Below are positions 1 to 12,984 of a stretch of DNA of 64,000 bases, piece after piece. The translations under genes and the position numbers were made by a program. Each line of letters begins with the position of its first letter. Positions within the stretch are counted from its first letter, which is position 1. The DNA is from Epiperipatus broadwayi (taxonomy: Eukaryota > Onychophora > Udeonychophora > Euonychophora > Peripatidae): positions 1,924,001-1,988,000 of the forward strand of contig JAQFVV010006310.1 of NCBI GenBank assembly GCA_028023455.1, written 5' to 3'. The notes under the pieces are model-generated. The model was not told the origin of the DNA. It ran no database searches and saw only the letters and a list, made by a program, of their open reading frames with translations.

Positions 1-79
1 TCGCATTGAAATATAAAAGTTTTAAAAACAAATTCAACCGAAAAAGAGTAATGGCGACTTAAAAATGCTACGATTATTA

Positions 80-300
80 TTAAACCAGTCGGCATATAGT
101 AAAGCAATGAAAGGCACCTGTCATTTGAAAAATCGTTCTCACTTTCTTGCACTTGTCGTTTCGTTCTTCCGATTTTTCTTTAAGTGGGGCAAATGGCAGC
201 CAGATGGAATAGGAGGATGTTTTTGCCCTAGACTCCCACTCGCCATCAATCAGCATCGCGGTTATACAAACGATACATAAGAAGGAGGAAAATGAAAAGT
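80..300. other. GC-richer unique block with overlapping short ORFs
   Basis: Higher GC than its flanks (AGTGGGGCAAATGGCAGCCAG, CCACTCGCCATCAATC). Both strands are open for 70-80 codons; the minus-strand frame would have to begin at GTG. I recognise neither product. It might be an exon fragment or a regulatory block, with no splice evidence that convinces me. Confidence 0.2.
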
Positions 301-593
301 ACAGCAAATATCCCACACTCCAACTTTTTATAAAAAAAAAAAATGCAACTTTAGATCAGCAAATTCGAGGTCACAGTACTCGAGTAACGAGGATATAAAT
401 AGAAAAAAAAACCTACAATCCAGAAGTAAAGAGCACAGCAAACTTTTTGTAAAAACTTTAATTCATGGATTAAATTTATTTGTAGTTATATTTATAAAAT
501 TGCGTCCACTAGATTAAAACTTGGTTTTTAAAATTAGATTTCTCAGTTTAGAAAATTGTGAATCTTTCAAACTGTGTTGGTGTAAAAGATCTT

Positions 594-735
594 CAATAAA
601 TAAATAAGAGTGGTTTTATTGCTCGCCTTTATTACTCGAAGTTAATAAGAAGTTCGTGAGCCGGAAGTCCATAATTAGGAGCGACCCGTCGTCTTTAAAA
701 TTCTGTCACTCTGCTATTGCACCAAATCACGTAGT
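594..735 (-). repeat. tRNA-derived SINE, family A
   Basis: Read on the minus strand: TTTGGTGCAATAGCAGAGTG (A-box-like), then a B-box-like GGCTCACGAACTTC, and a short tail AATAAAGGCGAGCAATAAAA. Divergent copies occur at about ten sites in this window. Confidence 0.6.
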
Positions 736-1469
736 GTTGTGAAATATTTTAACAAACATAAGTGTTATTATTTTTTAAACATGATATAGTAGTTGATAAA
801 GTAAACTTCGCCGCCGATCTCGTCATAAACATTAAATAATTAACTTTCCTAATACCGAGAAAGAATGAATACTAATTTGTACGAGTTTTAAAAGAAACAC
901 TTTATCAGGAAAGCTTTTAATAAACTTTATAAAGTTACATAGAAAAGACATAACTTTAGAACGTTTTATCTCAAATTTCTATCAATATTTTTATTAGATG
1001 ATCAAAGTATAAAAACTTTAGAAGAAACATGACTTCAGTCTGTATACATTCATGATCCCAGCGCATAAACCAGGAAATACCTATTTACTACCTGACTAAT
1101 TTGAGCTTTTAAAAGATTTAATTTTTTTTAGAAGTTTAAAGATTATTTCAATTATTTTGAAAGATATTTTTAATAATATTTATAAATATATATTAGCTGT
1201 TAATTATATCACGTAAAGTAAGCCTTTTTTAATGTGTACTTATTGTTTTTAATATTTTAGTGCTATTTTAGTTATGTCTAAAATTAATTTTAATAATAAT
1301 TATGCTAAAAATACTTATTTTGCTACAAAATTTATTTAAACTGAATATCATATATATATTAAAGTGTGAAATGGTTAATAATAATACATAAAAAACATAA
1401 GATAAACAAGAAAAGTTCTTTATTCTATAGCTATCTATAATAAGCTTAAGTAATCAGCGATTACCAAAA

Positions 1470-2040
1470 GATAATCCTCAGTCCCAGATTATGTTTTGGC
1501 TTTTGTGTTTATCAAGACATGGGATTCAAAGCTGTAATTAATGCAGTTATAAAGTATATATCTAGTAACCATATTTAAACTCCAGTTTAAAATTTAAAAC
1601 TTAAGATCATAAACCCAAGACAATCAACTTGACATTAATATAGATATGATTCTGGGCCAGTAACTATATGCTTTAGTAACTTCGGTTTTTCTTTAACTGT
1701 AGATATCTTTTTTTTTCTTGAGGGAATAAATGTTATTAGTAACAAATCGCTGGATTGTTTAGCTCCTGCAGTAGATGAGAGGACAAGAATAGTTGTCTTT
1801 TCGATTGCCATTCGTAATAACCTTGAGTAATCAGTGATAATTAAATAATAGTGCATTTAAATATCTTTCCTAGACTGGTTTCTAACCTTTTTTTGTTATC
1901 AATGAGGTTTAGGATTCAAAACTGAAAGGAATTTATGTATCTAGCAGCCACCTTTAACTTCATTTCATTATTCAAACTAAAAATCTAAAATTCAAAACAC
2001 ACTTCTGAATTCAACCAGAATTTTAATTTAAATAATTAAA
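1470..2040 (+). repeat. Dispersed repeat family E, two copies in direct order
   Basis: Copy 1 (about 1470-1620) contains GGGATTCAAAGCTGTAATTA and TCTAGTAACCATATTTAAAC. Copy 2 (about 1870-2030) contains TAGGATTCAAAACTGAAAGG and TCTAGCAGCCACCTTTAACT. Between them is a TAATCAGYGATAAT segment that precedes each copy. A third copy is at 38.37 kb. The short ORFs here are not genes. Confidence 0.55.
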
Positions 2041-2569
2041 TGAAGGTAAAGGTAGATGTTAGATGCTACCTGCATCATTTCAGACTTTAAACTCCAAATC
2101 TCATTGTTAAAGATTAAGCCAGAAACAAGTTTAGGGATGAGAATTTTAAAGCATTATTATATGGAAAGTATTGATTACTCAAGCTTTACTATAGATAACA
2201 ATAGAATCCACAACTCTTATTTTATTGAATTAAAAAATCCAGTGTTATTATTAAATAAAAATATATTTGGTTTTTCGAAAAAAATGAACCGCCATTTGCA
2301 CGAAATGAGCCATAATAATTTCTGATCTGATAAAGATTGGTAATCATTTACTTATTTATTAAAAGACGATAATTGTCAATGACTTCCTGTAAAATAAATT
2401 GGTATAGTTTATATTAAATAAATAAAAACAATTATAATATATATCAGATAAATAAGAAACTATAATAAATAACATTTTGTAGCATGTGATAAAGTGGGCT
2501 GCACCGAACAGACTAGCTCAGATGGAATTTATCTTAAAATCATTTAACTTTTTTTTATTGTAAATAAAT

Positions 2570-2692
2570 AAATAATCTAACGATTTATTGTTCCGGAGTT
2601 CGTAAGAAGTTAAAGCATTGGAAGTGATAAAACTGGGCTACAATCGATGGATCTTGAGCTGCAGAGTTTTCCATTCTACCACTGCATCAAAA
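2570..2692 (-). repeat. tRNA-derived SINE, family A
   Basis: The minus strand starts TGATGCAGTGGTAGAATGGA (A box) and ends at AACTCCGGAACAATAAATCG, the family tail. Confidence 0.65.
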
Positions 2693-3004
2693 TAAAACGA
2701 GGCAAAGTAGCATTGGATATTAAGCAATAATTATTAGACTTATAGTTTATTATTAGAATTTGATATACAAGTGCCAAACTTATTGCAATCAAAGAACACT
2801 TTTTTAAAGATAAACATACAAACTTATAAAATTAGCACGTTCCAAAATGCATCTAATATAACTCCTTTATATTTCTTGTTCATTACCAAATCTATGTTTT
2901 ATTGAATCATATTGCTTTGATTTTTCATTATCCTTTAATTTTCCTCCTTACAAAGTACTTTTACTTCTTTTATGCTTACAACAGAATATTCCAGGTGAAT
3001 ATTA

Positions 3005-3205
3005 ATGTAAGGTTAAGACAAACAGGCAAAACTCTCTATACCTATTGCCATCTAATGCAATGCAGAGTAATTAATGGATGCCAGAAGGCTTGTGCATAAA
3101 ATCCCCATCTAGCACCTACTCATCACTTTCTGGCATCCATTGATTACTCTGACTTGCACTGAGTGGCAATCTGTATAGAGAGTTTTGCATGTTTGAATAG
3201 CAGTT
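3005..3205. repeat. Foldback family F
   Basis: The left arm (AAACAGGCAAAACTCTCTAT ... TTAATGGATGCCAGAA) pairs with the right arm (TTCTGGCATCCATTGATTAC ... TATAGAGAGTTTTGCATG) around a loop of about 45 bases. The left arm contributes to a short spurious ORF. A single-arm relative is at 39.84 kb. Confidence 0.75.
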
Positions 3206-5340
3206 ATGAGCAAGCATAAGAAATTGTGATCATATGTGTTAAGACGACATATATGAACAATTAAAGTAGAAATAAATTGAGTATCATTTATACTTTCAGA
3301 AAATGAAAGGGTATTTGGTTATATGTTCAATACTAAAAAAAGTACAGATAGTTTGTAGAAAGCATAACAACAGAGAACAAAAAAAAGCATGATTCATTAA
3401 TAACAAAGACTCAGTAATGGACAGGAAATCTAACAGTTCTGATTAATATATTTTGGAAAATAGCCATTAAATTTAATTCATATTTTGAGTACAAAATTTA
3501 CCTTTAAAAATAATGTTCTGCACCAAAAAATGCATTAAGACTATAATGTTCTTTATATTTTCTCTGTGTAAAGAGAGTTATAATTACATATAAATGGAAT
3601 TATTTTTTAAAGTAAAAACAAACTCAACAAACAGTACAAATAATACTTTTCTATTTTCTAGAGATAATTTTTTAAAGTTATATCATAACATTTAAATCTT
3701 CAATGGCTAAATTCTATAATTAAAATGAGACTAAATTTACAAAATGTAGTTTTCATATATGTGCCCTTTAATTTGAACAATATTTTTGTCCAAAAACAAT
3801 TTAAAAAAAAATTATTATTGAAATTAATTTTTAATATAATTAAATGAATGAAAAAATTGTAAAAGTCTTACATTTATACACAGAAATGAAAAATTTACTC
3901 TGTATATTAGCAAGAATAACATTTTTTCTTTCCTAATTGATGTAAGCTTAAATTCTTCTAAAAACATTATACAATTATAAAAATGAATATATTTTATATT
4001 TATTAAATAAAAACATATTTTAAAATTATTGAAAACAATTTGAAAATAAAAAAAATACTTTTACAATTATTTTTATTTGGTGACTAAAATTTGAACTGCC
4101 ACCATTTTATTAAACTGAATTTTAATTAATAATTTGTTAAGCGCATAGACATACTCATTACGTAAGTAACATATATTAAGACTATGCGTCTAGATGTGTT
4201 TTGAAAATTAATTATTGAAATATAGTTTTATATTTTTCTGATAAATCCTATCATCTAGAATTTAAGAAGTGTCATTCTGAGGTAAAAACAACATTTTCCA
4301 GGAAAGAATTAAGTAGGATTTAGAAAATGAAAAATAATAAAAAAAATCATTTGCATATGATATTTACATTATAATTGTAATTAATATTTTGCATATAATT
4401 AGTTTTAAAATTCACAATTTCAAGATAACTTCAAATCACTTTAAAAATCATACCAATATATATATATATAACACGATATCACCAAAATGATAATTATCTA
4501 AGTAGATTACTCACCTTAAATCTAAAAATAATTTGACCTTGATAATAGATTCATACTGAAAATGGTAACGAGTAGTCTATTACTATAATACAATTTGACC
4601 TACAAGTATCAAACTTCCTACATTCACATCTTTAACACCCTTACAAAATACATTAATGATTATTACTAATCACTTATTAAATAAGATTAGAGATGATTCC
4701 TTGTCCTGATATAAACTTTAAATTCACTTAAAGATATATATATATTAAAATTTTGAATTATCTATTTGATAATTTCAGGTTTATTATTATTGTATTATTA
4801 TTTTTAATCCCTTTACATCGTATAAATATATTTCCAAATGTTAATATATTTATTGGGAAGATATTGATTATTTTCTTTCATAACATTAAACATTAAGTAA
4901 TATCTCCGTACTTTAATAATCTTAGATATTATTATTATTAACTATCTCATATATTTAAATCGTATTAAACAAATTCAGTTTGCATAAAAAATGTTTTAAA
5001 AATCCAGGAATCAATAGTTCATAAAGCGAGATCTTTGCTAAATAAACCAGTATATAAATAATCACTAGCAATATCAGTCCATAACTATAAATAGTTTTAA
5101 TATTTTATTTACTTTAACCGGTCTAGTAAAAGAGCAATATATTGCTCAAAATACTGGCAAAGTTTTTGTTTCTCTTATGAAGTAGTCAATATTGAAGAAT
5201 ATCAATTAAATATTAAGAATCGAAATAAAAGGAGATATAGCAATTTTTAATATCTTATTAAAGGGAATCTATATCATCCTGAAGCACTAATTAGTTATTT
5301 CCATTATAATAAATATTTAAATACAAGTATAATTAATATA
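3206..5340. other. AT-rich DNA, nothing recognised
   Basis: Very AT-rich with TA and poly-A/T runs. No gene, defined repeat family or long inverted repeat was seen. Confidence 0.5.
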
Positions 5341-5358
5341 CTTGGAGCTTAGAGGTAA

Positions 5359-5880
5359 TATAGGGTATTTGAACACAGAGTTTCAACGTTTTTTTAGTTA
5401 TCCACTTTATTTCATACAACCATACACATAACCACACATATGTAAAAAAGATAAATGATCTTCAATATATGTGTTTCATGCTAAATCAGCAGTCATCAGC
5501 TGTTCTTTGGTTTATATTAAGATAGGAAATCTTCAAATTTTAACGGACAGACTTCAATTTACTCCACTCTCCAACTCTTCAGCCATCCATAATCAGATTT
5601 TCAATGATATGGATGGCTGAAGAGTTGGGAGTGGTGATGGAGTAGATTGAAGACTGCTAATTAAAGTTTGAAAATTTACCATCTTAATATAAACAGAGCA
5701 CTGATTATACATATGTGTGGGAGATGATGATATGGACCAATTGATGAGAGCTAGTTCAGTACAAAATATGTATACTGATAATTTATCTTTTTCATATTTG
5801 TTCAGTCATGTATATCGCTTGTATGGGATAGAGTGGATAGTTAAAAAAAGCTTAAAAATCTGGGTTCAAACCCCTACATA
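5359..5880. repeat. Foldback family B, complete element (two ~230-270 bp arms)
   Basis: The left arm (5359-5591) starts TAGGGTATTTGAACACAGAG. The right arm (5609-5880) is its inverted counterpart, ending GGGTTCAAACCCCTACA. A short loop (AATCAGATTTTCAATGAT) separates them. Landmarks in the right arm are GGATGGCTGAAGAGTTGG, CATCTTAATATAAAC, TGTGTGGGAGATGATGATAT and GAGTGGATAG. The terminal GTTCAAA(C/T)CCC resembles a tRNA B box but sits at the outer end of each arm. The short ORF in the right arm is not a gene. Confidence 0.85.
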
Positions 5881-6211
5881 TATAATGAATATTATAAATA
5901 TATATGGATTATGGTTTTGTGTTATCACTTTCATTGCGTGAAATTCTTATAAACTCCTAAGCAATAAAACATGCAAATCATTTTATTGAATAACTAGATA
6001 CATTTTCTTGATTAACTAGATACTCATTTCTTGCCCAATAAATAAGTAGCTAGATAACTTATAGATTCTATCTGAGAAAATAATCTTAAGTCTGGCAGTA
6101 ACTAAATCAAGAATATTTAAAAATTTTATTTGTTTAAATTCAAATCAGGTTATAATCATGACAGATGGATGTGCTGACTACTATATCATAAATCATGCAC
6201 ACATTTATATA

Positions 6212-6440
6212 CACTAAATCACATCGCACAATACCTATGTTTAAATAATCAGTAGAATATCAATCTGTTGCCAAGATAATACAATTAAATATACTAAATC
6301 ACATTACACAGCACTTATGCTTAAATAATCAATAGAATATTAAACTGTTGTTAAGGCAACAATACAATTAGATAATAAATAAGATCAATTATCTATTGTC
6401 AAGGCAACACTAGAATTAAGCAGTAAATAGAATTGATTCC
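6212..6440. repeat. Tandem repeat, about 81-bp unit (family H)
   Basis: ACTAAATCACATCGCACAAT at 6212 recurs as ACTAAATCACATTACACAGC at 6293. Each is followed by TTAAATAATCARTAGAATAT and CTGTTG. A third, weaker partial copy follows. A related stretch is at 28.59-28.67 kb (TTACACATCTCATGCTTAAA ... ATAGAATATTAGCAGTC). Confidence 0.65.
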
Positions 6441-7029
6441 ATTCAGTCTTTGATTGCAGTGTTCCATTGACAAAGATTGTTGATATTCTTTTGGTTTGTT
6501 TAAGCATAAGAGCTATATGATATGATTTACATAATATAATTAATTAACGTCTGGCTCTTATGTATTGTAACTTTTTCATATATTAAAATGGCCTCTCTTA
6601 TTATAATGTTTGAAAAGTGAACTTGAGGATGTTTTTAAAGATAGATAATACATAGACAATCTAGCTGCTGAGCCTTCTGATTTAGTATATGTACTGTAAA
6701 TTCTTCATGTATACTACATGAATTTAATGACTTCTTTCACACCTTGGTGTTTGAATCATGATTATTTTCCAGGTCATACACAGACTTAAAATTTTTTATG
6801 AGTATATAGTCCATAGACAATCTAGCTGGCCAGTAAATAAATATCGAGCTTACTTCAATTAGAGCCAAAGCAAGGAAGAAAAAAAATCTCTCCCTATTCA
6901 AAAGTATGCTTTCATCATCACTAGAGATATTTATATAGCAAGAACATGTAAAGATAGTCATTTTAATTATTTACTTATATATGTTACGCAGTCATCCACA
7001 TAAGATTAAAGGCAAGCCATAGTAATAAT

Positions 7030-7142
7030 TGAATAATTTATTGCTTAGAAATCCATTAAAAGTTCTAACGCTAAAAGTGACAGAACTGGCTGAAATCCAT
7101 TGATCTTAAACAGAGTTTGCCATTCTCATTGCCCTAAATTTT
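7030..7142 (-). repeat. SINE family A, degraded
   Basis: Tail TTTCTAAGCAATAAATTATT, with GCTAAAAGTGACAGAACTGG and TGAAATCCATTGATC on the plus strand, parallel to the copy at 2.6 kb. The A-box end is worn. Confidence 0.5.
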
Positions 7143-7149
7143 GCAGGTT

Positions 7150-8640
7150 GAGGAAAGCAGTGACCAACTATCGCTGAAAAAGATTTTTTTTAACTGCTTA
7201 ATTCACTGCATTCATTATGACTCTTTGGAATTGACTTCCCACATATAAATAATTACTATATATTAAAAAAAATATTCACTGTAGAATGTCAATAGCTAAA
7301 TAATATTTAGATTATAGACGAATATTGATGTATAGTTTTGCAATCCTCGATGAATTGCTGCCTCTTTTTTCTTTTTTTGCAAAAGTGAATGACGTAAATA
7401 ACACTTTTTACTAAACATCATTATTAAATAATTTTTTAAATGCTCCTTCTAATAAAACTAAATCAGAATAAAGTATTGATTTCAAAACTATAACTGTTTA
7501 AATAACAATAGATTCCTTACAAGGAATCAAGTTTCATTGAAAAAAAAAAGGAATGCAAAATATGTTACGTTAGTGTAATTTTATAGTGAAACGTATAAAA
7601 CAAAATAGTTTTACTTTCAAAGTCGTAAAAGGTCTGGAACCTAATATTATATAAGAATTTTATCTGACAATCATTCTGCTTTTCTGCCCCCGAATACTGT
7701 TATCAGCAAATCTCATTTTTTTAAAATATTAAAAACCAATGCACAGATATATTTTTATATTAAAATCTATCTCAAAACTTTTATCAACAAAATATCTGTC
7801 AGAAAACTTTTGGGCGGACATACAGTTGAATAATTTCACATCCAATGCTTACTTTAATAAAAGCAAAACTTATATCGAACTCGTTAGTTGAAGGAATCAT
7901 GTGTCCGGTATACATCTCTCTCTTTTTTTAAAAAAAAAAAGTTTAAAATATTTTGTAGATTATTAAGTTAAAGTATATATAATGCAGAAATATATCTCAA
8001 ATTTTACATTTTTATGTAGTACATAGGATGCTGGTGAGGTAAAGTAAAGTATTTCTCATTAGATAGAATTATTGAACTAAACTAATCATGAAAACCGTTA
8101 GTAAAAAAAAATAATTAAGTGATTAATTATTGAGTCTTTATAAAAAGTTCTAATAGCAGAAATAATAAAGCAGAGCTGCGGTTGGAGAACTTTGAGTGAC
8201 CAGTTTACACCCCACTAAACCATACAGGTCAATCATAATTAACCTGAGCATATCTCAGAACCCTAATAATCGACACAAAAAATTAAAATCACTATAGTAG
8301 CAGCCAGAGAAATAGATACTAAGAAGTAACTACTATGGGTGATGATAATGCCAGCTGCTTAGGCAATATTAAGATATTACAAGATGGAAATAATAGAAAA
8401 TTATAACATGTAAATTGCTTTAAAAAGGAATAGTTTGTTAATATAATAAAAACATAGAACATTCCTAGTTTATGCCTCTATAATTAAAAGAAAATTACTA
8501 AAGGATAATCTTGTTGTACTGGTTGCTAGATGCATTTTAAAAATTAAATGCTAACATTATTTTTTAAAAAGTTATAAATGTTAGATTTAAATTAACATTA
8601 TTAATTATCTGCTCTAATATCAATAATTATTTGTCAAAAA
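7150..8640. other. AT-rich DNA, nothing recognised
   Basis: No coding signal. A short palindrome (ATTCCTTACAAGGAATC, about 7511) and a stretch of slightly higher complexity at 8160-8280 are the only notable points. Confidence 0.5.
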
Positions 8641-8859
8641 GACAATTCCTGAACTTCAACCTTATAATTCTTTCCAAGACTTTTTACATCTTTTATAATG
8701 TAAAAGAATTACTTTATTAAAAAAATATTCATAATTTTCTTTTCCTATCTTTCTGTTTTTTTTTTTTTTTTTGGGACTCTATAGATTTTTCCAATACCTC
8801 CTTTATTAATCCCTCTATCTTGAAGTACAGGCCTCACTTCAATTCCTCTTCAACAAGCA

Positions 8860-9320
8860 ATCTTTTTTCTTTATTTTGTTCAATATTACATATTCTATCT
8901 TTCAAGCTTATTTTCAACCTACTCTTAATTCACAGCAAAAAAAATATTTTATTCCACTTATCAGAAGTTCCTATTCCATAAAAAGTCATATTCCAAATAG
9001 AACATTTAGAAATTTTTCTTTTAATTCCAATTTTAATCACTTCAAAATATTTTTATTTTGTATTAGTCAGATCCTATCTTCAATCTTATTTTTTGAACTT
9101 CCCTTTGTTTGAAAGCTTCAATTATTTTTCATCCATGTTCTGCTTATCAGAAGTTTCTGCTCCTTGTAAAGTTTGTATTCCAGAAGATTTAAAATTTTTT
9201 TTCTTAATTTTAACTTTAACTATAAATAACTTCGAAGTTTTATGATATAGTTCTAAAAGTGAGATGTTTGTTATTAAGAGTGTAGTTTTTAAGAGGAGTA
9301 AAAAGACGGCATTAATCACT
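8860..9320 (-). repeat. Two-copy direct repeat (186-bp spacing) with decayed coding character
   Basis: CTTATCAGAAGTT occurs at 8957 and 9143, exactly 186 bases (62 codons) apart, with diverged flanking similarity. In the same minus-strand frame the copies read ...KCSIWNMTF..GTSDKWN and ...KSSGIQTLQGAETSDKQN. Stops separate them. It may be a fossil of a protein with about 62-residue repeats, or a transposon ORF. I recognise no family. Confidence 0.35.
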
Positions 9321-9934
9321 GGGATTTTGTAATCTCGTTTTACCCTCTACCTAAGAATGACTGACTAGTGACCAATATTGAATTATTATCTGAGTTGGCT
9401 TTGATCCATCTAATTGAAAAAAAAAATGTTTTCAGGTTTTACCCATCCATATTCAACACAGATAAAAAACATGTTAAGTAGATGAACTATTACAGTATGA
9501 GAATTTCACTGTCCGGAATGTCAAATGTAAAGTCATTGATCCAGTTTAATGATCATGTCAGTATTTAATTAATTTTGTTGTGGATATTATTTATTAATTT
9601 ACTTTATTTTAGATTTTAATAAATCTTTTGAGGAAAGATCCATTAGATCCAAAAAATCCAGGTGAACTAGACCAAGATTCAAAACTCCTTATTGATGAAA
9701 GCTATAATTCTAACTAGTATGGAGATATGGATATAACAACCCTAGATAGATATTTATTAAGCATTACTTTCTGAAGTCTATTGATCACTCAATCATGCAT
9801 TATTTGGCATAAGTAGAATGAGAGAAAAGAGTGATTTTTTCAGATATTAAGTTCATGATTTATCTTTCCTGAAATTTCTGTCCAATTTTTTACCACTTCC
9901 AACAGTTAATATTAATCAGTTGTATGGAAATGTA

Positions 9935-10045
9935 GAATGGTATTATTGATGAGGAGTTCAAGTACTGGAAATGATAGTGCCAAGTTCCAATCCATGAATT
10001 TTGAATTCTAGAATCTGCCGTTTTGTACTGCAGCAAACCATGGTA
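9935..10045 (-). repeat. SINE family A
   Basis: The plus strand shows GGAGTTCAAGTACTGGAAAT, GATAGTGCCAAGTTCC, ATCCATGAATTTTGAATTC and then CTGCAGCAAACCA, in the family order and spacing. Confidence 0.6.
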
Positions 10046-10404
10046 ATCATATTTTAGACATTTGGTATTGATTTACATCCCAAATCATATAGAAAGTTCA
10101 TCAATCCTAATCAACTAAACTCCTTGTCAGTATTTTTCACAGCTAGACTAATGCAAAAAACCTCTCTATTATGAGCTAATTCCAAATGTTATATATATAC
10201 TTGTTTAATTATGTGTTTTAATTTCTGTTTTAAAATAGTTTGTAGGAGGAAATGTATTTTCATTGAAATGATATATTGTTTAGCGGCTTTCAATTAGTAG
10301 AAATATTTTGCAATAACTATACAACCCAGTTAGCTAACTAAAAGCAGTGGTAACTGGATATCTAACTAATATTAACCAAAGATTAAAAGATCTGGGGTCA
10401 AACA

Positions 10405-10770
10405 AATGGCGAGTAAATGTGTCGATTTTTTAAAAATTAATAGAGATAAAAAATTTTTTTTTAATATTAAAAGCTTTTATTGACTATGCATTAAAAAGAA
10501 ATAAAATAATTGTTTCTTCAATTACAATTGGAGTTTTTAGATTTAACTTGGAATAAAAGCATGGGGGGAGGGAGTCCAGAAATTAATTAAATCAATCCAT
10601 ATTGAGGAATTGATTTAATTAATTTCTGGACTCCCATGCTATTATTTTAAGTTAAATTTAAAAACTCCAATTGTGGTTGGAGAAACAATTATTTTATTTC
10701 TTTTTAAGGCAGTGAATAAAAGCACATCCCTATTATTTTTAAGTTTTTAGTATTGACACAGTAAATGAAA
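10405..10770. repeat. Long foldback element (about 365 bp)
   Basis: The strongest pairing is AGTCCAGAAATTAATTAAAT (about 10570) with ATTTAATTAATTTCTGGACT (about 10613). The arms continue outward through AACTCCAATTGT, AGAAACAATTATTTTATTTC and GAATAAAAGC to GTGTCGATTTTT/GACACAGTAAATG. An extra G tract (GGGGGGAGGGAG) sits in the left arm only. No coding sequence is present. Confidence 0.8.
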
Positions 10771-11714
10771 ATATAAAACTATATCGTACTTTAAATTGAC
10801 TGGACACATATAGTTGATATATATTGTATTGGATATATATTTCTGATCAACAACAATAATAAATATAATAGTAAGTATAAACTGATTACCACTATTATAC
10901 CTCATAAATTTAGATAATCAAATTATTGATAAATAAAGCTGATTGTTCAATAAGTGCCCTACAGATTTGGGTAACTATAATGTAATGGAAAATATTATAA
11001 ACCAAATAGCTTTCCCCAATTATGCCCTATATAATTGGACAATCCAAAATATAATGAATAAATGCTATACTTAGGCAGCCAAAATATAACTAATAAATAA
11101 ATAAATAAGTTGGTCCACAAATGGGTTTATGATAATTTAGATTTACATCTGTAATGGATTCATAAAATTTATAATGGCCAATGAATCCAAAGATATGCAT
11201 CTTTGCTCAGCAAAAAATAAAAATCAATAAGTGATGATTTACTTGCTAATAAGGTATAGTATGATATATACAATTAACGTTGTGTAATAAAATAAATTTG
11301 TATAATAAAATAATTTGTGTAAGAGGTCAATCAACAGATATTTAGACTAACAATAAAATATAAATTTATTAAAGCAAACATTAACTCATTTAGATGACTA
11401 AGACAAATAACACCTTTTTTTAAAAATTTAATAATTGTAATCTAACATTAGTCAATGTATATTTATAATCTATCTCTGCCAGATTGCAATTAGTAAATAC
11501 AATCTCTTATTAAAATCATTAACACATATAGTCATGAAAGGATTAATTACCCAGTCTCTCTATCACACATACAAAAAAAATATAAAATGTAATGGAAATT
11601 TTATTGTTCTTATATTCTTTTTTTTTTTTGCATCATATCTTTCAAATTAAGTAATGTTTTTTTTTATAGTAATAGTTATTATATAATTTAAATCTCAGCC
11701 TTAGGGTGACCTTT

Positions 11715-12025
11715 GAGCATTCCATCATCAGATTTTCAATTGAATGGATGGTTGAACAGTTGGAGTGTGGAGTAGATTGAAGCCTGTTCATTAAAGTATG
11801 AGGGTCGGCTATCTTAATATATATCTGAGCACTTATAGCATATATGTGTAGAGATGGTAATCTGGACCAACTGATGATTTCTGGTTTAGCATAAAATACG
11901 TATATTGGTGATTATTTATCTTTTCAACATATATGTGTTCAAGTGTACCAGTGTTATGAGATAGTGGGGAGAGTGATGGGTCATGTGAAAGTCTGTGCTC
12001 ATATACCTTATATATTATATAATTT
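11715..12025 (+). repeat. Foldback family B, single arm
   Basis: It begins at the loop (ATCATCAGATTTTCAATTGA) and runs through GGATGGTTGAACAGTTGG, CTATCTTAATATA and ATGTGTAGAGATGGTAAT to GATAGTGGGGAGAG, parallel to the right arm of the 5.6-kb copy. The partner arm is missing. Confidence 0.8.
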
Positions 12026-12980
12026 AAACTAAATTATATGGAGTATTGGTTATGCTTTAAATTTAGATTTGTTTATAAAAAATAATGCATTAGTCTGATT
12101 TACTTGATTTTTTTTTTTTTGCTATTTAAATGTATATCAGAATGATAAAATAAAATTGCATTAATAATTAAAATCATTAATAAAGAAGATTTTTGATAGA
12201 TATCTGTCAGTAATTACCATTATACTCTTAATTATTATTAACAAGTGAAAATTATCTGAGTAGATAATTTAAAGAAATGTATCTACTGGCATTTGTTACC
12301 AAATTCAGCATATAATTTTGATTTAAGCTCCATTATACCACAACATTTTCTTTGACACCTCCATGATAGCAAATCCAAACATAAGGTTTATAAACATTTT
12401 AATTATTAAAAGGAAATCCAATTATTTCTTTTATCAATATTATGATCCATGGCAAATCTAACAACTTGATAGCTTTAGGTTGGTTAGCATAGTATTTGTT
12501 GTTATCCATTCCATTTTGTTCATAAGAGTATTAAAAGAGGGGGAAGTTTATGTTACCCCCTCCTCCTTGTGAATTTCAACTAATGGTGCATTATTTTTTG
12601 CTATAAATCCAGAATCTTTTGAGAAAATATATAAAAATAAAACACAAATTTTAAAGTTGAAAAAATATATGTATTCATCTTGCTGATCTTGTTGCTGTCA
12701 CCTAATAACCAACAATAACACAATCATTTATTATAATTATAATTATTATTATTATTAGCTTGTGAATATGAAATTCTCCTTCAATGACTTTAATAAAGCC
12801 ATTGTTATCATTTAATGTAATTTAATAAAAATATTTTATTTTTAAATTTTAATTAATCAATTGTTCATTCACTCCTAATTTGCTCAAACTATAAAAATAT
12901 TTACTAAACACAAGATTTTTAATTGTTTTCTTTACTTATTCACTTACAAATTATAGGAGGATAATAAATGATATGTATAT
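12026..12980. other. AT-rich DNA, nothing recognised
   Basis: No ORF or family member. A short ATT trinucleotide run lies near 12740. Confidence 0.5.
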
Positions 12981-12984
12981 ATCA

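Noticed and set aside
80-316. Minus-strand frame with a signal-peptide-like hydrophobic start
   Set aside because: The frame starts at GTG, not ATG, and no splice sites or homologous family could be identified.
5717-5941. 74-codon ORF
   Set aside because: It lies in the right arm of a foldback repeat.
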